Of a stretch of 9,462 nt of DNA, positions 7,219-9,462 are shown one piece after another (positions within the stretch are counted from its first letter, which is position 1; each line of letters starts with the position of its first letter). Location: the NCBI GenBank assembly GCA_905480065.1, contig CAJQOV010000084.1:1-9462 (forward strand). The letters are read 5' to 3'. The notes beneath the pieces are model-generated. The model had not been told where the DNA came from and did no database searches. It saw only the letters and a program-made list of their open reading frames with translations. Source of the stretch: an uncultured Gammaproteobacteria bacterium. GTDB lineage: Bacteria > Pseudomonadota > Gammaproteobacteria > UBA9214. The position numbers were made by a program, and so were the translations under genes.

Positions 7219-8348
7219 AGGTCACCTCCCTCGATGCGCTGCCGGGTGAGCGCATGGTAGATTTGCCGGTCGCGGGTAAGCAGGCTGCCGGCGACGATCT
7301 CGTCCTCCCAGTCGGGCTTGATGGCACCGTCGTGGACGATCAGCGCCAGGAAGTTGTACAGGTTCTTGGCGTACATCTCGCTGGCATGCACCGGCATCAT
7401 GGCCGGCACGTTGAGGGGTCCGTAGATCATGACCAGTTCGTGGCCAAAGGACTCGCCGGGGATGGTCAGTTCGCAGTTGCCACCGCTGTAGGCGGCGAGA
7501 TCGATGATGACCGCGCCGGGCTTCATCTGTTCGACCATGGCGGTGGTGATGATCTTCGGTGCCGGCCGGCCGGGTACGCCGGCGGTGGAAATGATCGCAT
7601 CGGCCTGCGCGACATGCTGCGCAAGTACTTCCATTTCCTGGGCTTTTTCCTCTGCGGACAGCTCGCGGGCGTAACCGCCTTCACCCACCGCGCTGACCTT
7701 CACATCGACGAACTTCGCACCCAGCGACTCGACCTGTTCGCGCGTTTCCGGGCGCACGTCGTAGGCCTCGACCATGGCGCCGAGGCGCTTGGCCGTGGCA
7801 ATGGCCTGCAGACCGGCGACCCCGACCCCGATGATCAGCACCTTGGCCGGGCGGATGGTGCCGGCGGCGGTAGTCAGCATGGGGAAAAAGCGGGCAGTGA
7901 GGTTGGCCGCCATCAGCGCGGCCTTGTAGCCGCCAATGGATGCCTGGGACGACAGCGCGTCCATGTTTTGCGCGCGGGAGATGCGCGGGATCAGTTCCAT
8001 GGCGAAGCTGGTGATGTTGCGGTCACGCAGCGCAATGATGCGATCATCGTTCTCGTGCGGGTGCATGAAACCGATGACAGTGGCGTCTTCGCGCAGCAGG
8101 CCGACGTCTTCCACGGCAAGCGGGTTCACAGTCAGCACGATATCGGCATCGCCCAGCAGTGCGGCCCGGTCTGCCACGATCTCGGCCGAGGTGTAATCGC
8201 GGTCGCGGTAATAGGCAGGGCAGCCGGCGCCGGCCTGGAGCCGGACCTGGACACCCTGTTTAACCAGCTGGTCGACGACGGCGGGAATCAACGCCACGCG
8301 GCATTCGCCGGGGGTCGTTTCATGCGGCACAGCGATACGTATCGGCAT
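7215..8348 (-). CDS. pntA1: NAD(P) transhydrogenase subunit alpha part 1
   Basis: 377-aa soluble NAD(H)-binding domain I of the transhydrogenase, related to alanine dehydrogenase. It begins MPIRIAVPHETTPGECRVAL, the common start of the AlaDH/PNT N-terminal domain. The RQD loop is visible as PRISRAQNMDALSSQ, with R122, Q127, D130 and S133 in the spacing of the Rhodospirillum rubrum loop. The Rossmann motif is GVGVAGLQA (174-182), and D197 in AYDVRP is the usual ribose-binding acidic residue for NAD. The domain takes hydride from NADH and passes it to NADP+ on PntB. Separate chains for domain I and the alpha membrane part define the three-subunit type. The ATG has AGGAG six bases upstream. It is the first gene of the operon, so the promoter should lie in 8349-8600. 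Also called pntAA. Confidence 0.97.
   Translation of the reverse strand: MPIRIAVPHETTPGECRVALIPAVVDQLVKQGVQVRLQAGAGCPAYYRDRDYTSAEIVADRAALLGDADIVLTVNPLAVEDVGLLREDATVIGFMHPHENDDRIIALRDRNITSFAMELIPRISRAQNMDALSSQASIGGYKAALMAANLTARFFPMLTTAAGTIRPAKVLIIGVGVAGLQAIATAKRLGAMVEAYDVRPETREQVESLGAKFVDVKVSAVGEGGYARELSAEEKAQEMEVLAQHVAQADAIISTAGVPGRPAPKIITTAMVEQMKPGAVIIDLAAYSGGNCELTIPGESFGHELVMIYGPLNVPAMMPVHASEMYAKNLYNFLALIVHDGAIKPDWEDEIVAGSLLTRDRQIYHALTRQRIEGGDL
7221..7230 (-). promoter_or_regulatory. Strong ribosome binding site for pntA2
   Basis: The minus strand reads GGGAGGTGAC, with GGAGG (7229-7225) six bases before the GTG. It lies within the last codons of pntA1 and decides for the overlapping GTG start over the downstream ATG. 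Confidence 0.8.
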
Positions 8349-8599
8349 AGCGAACTCCTATGCGACTTGTCGTGCTGTCAGCCCGGGGCAAGTTACATGA
8401 TGGTTGTTGACTTGTGGCCGGTGAGGCGGATGAACAGCAAAACCCCGACCGGTGCAGGAATACTAGTCCAACTCAGGTGGGAAAAAAAGTGATGGATTAG
8501 ATAATTTTTCGGGCTGTGATGCAGGGAGGCAGACGCAACTATCGATATGGGCAGGGGAATTGGATCAATTGCGACTGCCCGGCTGCTGTGCCACAAGTA
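8349..8599. other. Upstream region of the pnt operon
   Basis: Gene-free leader and promoter region for pntA1. The minus strand contains an A/T-rich patch near 8485-8510 (AAAAATTATCTAATCC and a run of seven T), but I see no convincing paired -35 and -10. The pntA1 Shine-Dalgarno AGGAG is at 8355-8359. Apart from the stem-loop at 8549-8580 nothing else stands out. Confidence 0.4.
8549..8580. promoter_or_regulatory. Nested inverted repeat upstream of pntA1
   Basis: GGGCAG (8549-8554) pairs with CTGCCC (8575-8580), and inside it AATTG (8558-8562) pairs with CAATT (8566-8570) around GAT. Internal loops of three and four bases separate the two stems. It could be an operator or an RNA stem-loop about 200 bases before the pntA1 start. 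It could also be another degenerate repeat, since it sits close to the repeat block. Confidence 0.35.
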
Positions 8600-8620
8600 C
8601 CCTCTCCCTCCGGGAGAGGG
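8600..8620. repeat. Perfect hairpin CCCTCTCCC/GGGAGAGGG
   Basis: Nine-base arms (8600-8608 and 8612-8620) flank TCC. It opens the repeat block and is followed by TTGGGGTGAG, the usual wording of a very common bacterial intergenic hairpin repeat. No T-run follows, so it is not an obvious intrinsic terminator. Confidence 0.75.
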
Positions 8621-8830
8621 TTGGGGTGAGTGGGTCCCGTCACAACAGCGGCCTGAATTTAGACCCCCTCATCCTGACCTTCTCCCGGAGGGAGAAGGGA
8701 CGCATGGATTACGGTACAAGGGTTGGGGTTGGGGTGAGGGGGCCCCGTCACAACAGCGGCCTGAAATTCGATCCCCTCATCCTGACCTTCTCCCGGAGGG
8801 AGAAGGGACGCATGGATTACGGTACAAGGG
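8621..8830. repeat. Tandem pair of 108-bp hairpin-rich repeats
   Basis: Copy 1 (8621-8722) and copy 2 (8729-8830) match over 102 bases with five substitutions (8631, 8635, 8658, 8661, 8664 in copy 1). The start-to-start offset is 108. Each holds a perfect hairpin CCTTCTCCC-GGA-GGGAGAAGG (8678-8698 and 8786-8806). The leading GGGGTGAGGG-type stretch can pair imperfectly with the CCCTCATCCTGACC stretch in the same unit. Because 108 is a multiple of three, the block also reads as an open frame on the plus strand; this is a by-product and not a gene. The second copy ends exactly where the 92-bp inverted repeat begins. Confidence 0.85.
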
Positions 8831-8921
8831 ATAAATGGGGTCGGTGTCGATTGATTTTGATCCCCGTGACTTGCCGGTTATTGAGCTGCCAAAAAATCAA
8901 TCGACACCGACCCCATTTATC
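8830..8921. repeat. 92-bp inverted-repeat element, copy 2
   Basis: Two perfect 29-bp inverted arms (8830-8858 and 8893-8921), with core GGGGTCGGTGTCGATTG, surround a 34-bp centre. Total length equals copy 1 at 2543-2634. The centres share the start GATC and a GAG(C/T)TGC near the end. The element lies seven bases after the stop of the iron-sulfur oxidoreductase gene, on its downstream side, so in RNA it would form a very stable stem that could end or protect that transcript (inference). No associated transposase is in the window. Confidence 0.88.
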
Positions 8922-8928
8922 ACCGATC

Positions 8929-9462
8929 TCAGGCGCCCATGCCCATGTTGATGTAGCCGGTCGGGCAGACCTCGGCGCAGATGTGGCAGCCGATGCAGCG
9001 GTCATAGTCGGTATATACATAGCGCCCCATGGTGGCCTGGTCTTTCGGCACACGCAAAACGGCATCCTGCGGGCAGTAAATCACGCAGTTGTCACACTCG
9101 AAGCACATGCCGCAGCTCATGCAGCGTTCCGCTTCATCCTGTGCCTGTACTTCCTCCAGTCCGCGGAACCGTTCCGCGAAATGGCCCAGCACCTCGTCGG
9201 CGCCAACGCCGGTTTCGACGCGCTGGTTGCGCGGGGTAAAGGGGAAGTGCCCGAGGTAGAGCTTGTCGTGCGGGATGATCTCGCTCTGCGAGCGGTCTTC
9301 GTAATTGTGCACGGCATACGCCGCGGTATCGGTGCCCCATTCCTGGGTCTTGCCGTAGGCGACCGGTTCCAGGCTGGTTTCGCGCAGCTTCTCCAGGAGA
9401 TTGAAGTGATGCACGTCCACTTTCGGGCGGCGACCGGCTTCGGCATGGCGCAGGTAACGATC
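8929..9462 (-). CDS. FAD/NAD(P) iron-sulfur oxidoreductase, C-terminal part (GltD/DsrL-like)
   Basis: Partial gene: the last 177 aa are present and the 5' part lies beyond the right edge. The visible start DRYLRHAEAG resembles the end of GltD-type FAD/NAD(P) domains (the AIDRYL helix). A linker with NYEDRSQSEIIPHDKLYLGHF follows. The end is a ferredoxin domain with RCMSCGMCFECDNCVIYCP and RCIGCHICAEVCPTG. Each contains the CxxCxxCxxxCP pattern of a [4Fe-4S] cluster, and two extra cysteines precede the first. Such proteins pass electrons between NAD(P)H and iron-sulfur partners. DsrL of sulfur oxidisers and stand-alone glutamate-synthase-small-subunit homologues share this layout. No dsr gene follows it here, so I do not name it. 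It ends in TGA, is followed by the 92-bp repeat, and lies upstream of the pnt operon on the same strand. Confidence 0.8.
   Translation of the reverse strand, partial: DRYLRHAEAGRRPKVDVHHFNLLEKLRETSLEPVAYGKTQEWGTDTAAYAVHNYEDRSQSEIIPHDKLYLGHFPFTPRNQRVETGVGADEVLGHFAERFRGLEEVQAQDEAERCMSCGMCFECDNCVIYCPQDAVLRVPKDQATMGRYVYTDYDRCIGCHICAEVCPTGYINMGMGA

Noticed and set aside
8547..8834. Plus-strand open frame of 95 codons with an internally repeated peptide (PHPDLLPEGEG)
   Set aside because: It is a by-product of the 108-bp direct repeat, whose length is a multiple of three. The peptide is the translation of a common hairpin repeat, and there is no convincing start or homology.

Overview
The window looks like chromosomal DNA from a GC-rich gammaproteobacterium. 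The gene set argS-priA-ftsN matches the conserved gammaproteobacterial neighbourhood around priA and ftsN, and the proteins resemble Pseudomonas/Chromatiales-type orthologues. A lineage of sulfur-oxidising or other chemotrophic habit is possible, because the partial gene at the right edge is a GltD/DsrL-type iron-sulfur flavoprotein, but that is only a hint. Every gene I can support reads on the minus strand.

Layout from left to right. (a) 1-162: non-coding BIME-like array of REP hairpins (the CTGTAGGAGCG family), downstream of ftsN. (b) 163-4873: priA -> argS -> ftsN, in transcription order from right to left. A 92-bp inverted-repeat element is wedged between priA and argS, ending 8 bp before the argS start. 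(c) 4874-5557: a 684-bp gene-free gap. Its left part holds two perfect, inverted DnaA boxes, a tract of about 80% A+T and a third consensus DnaA box, so it is a candidate replication origin (or a DnaA-controlled priA promoter). Its right part is GC-rich with several hairpins and no recognisable gene. (d) 5558-8348: a three-gene operon for proton-translocating NAD(P) transhydrogenase, pntA1-pntA2-pntB, translationally coupled by stop/start overlaps. (e) 8349-8928: another gene-free stretch, with a stem-loop near 8549, a 108-bp direct repeat of a hairpin-rich sequence, and a second copy of the 92-bp inverted-repeat element. (f) 8929-9462: the 3' end of an FAD/NAD(P) oxidoreductase carrying two [4Fe-4S] ferredoxin motifs, cut by the window edge.

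Functionally the left half is replication restart, translation and cell division. The right half is pyridine-nucleotide redox balance: the transhydrogenase plus a flavin/iron-sulfur oxidoreductase that probably also uses NAD(P)H. I find no defence system, CRISPR array, transposase, tRNA or rRNA. The most interesting unexplained structure is the DnaA-box/AT-rich region, followed by the two 92-bp inverted-repeat copies whose arms differ by compensatory changes.
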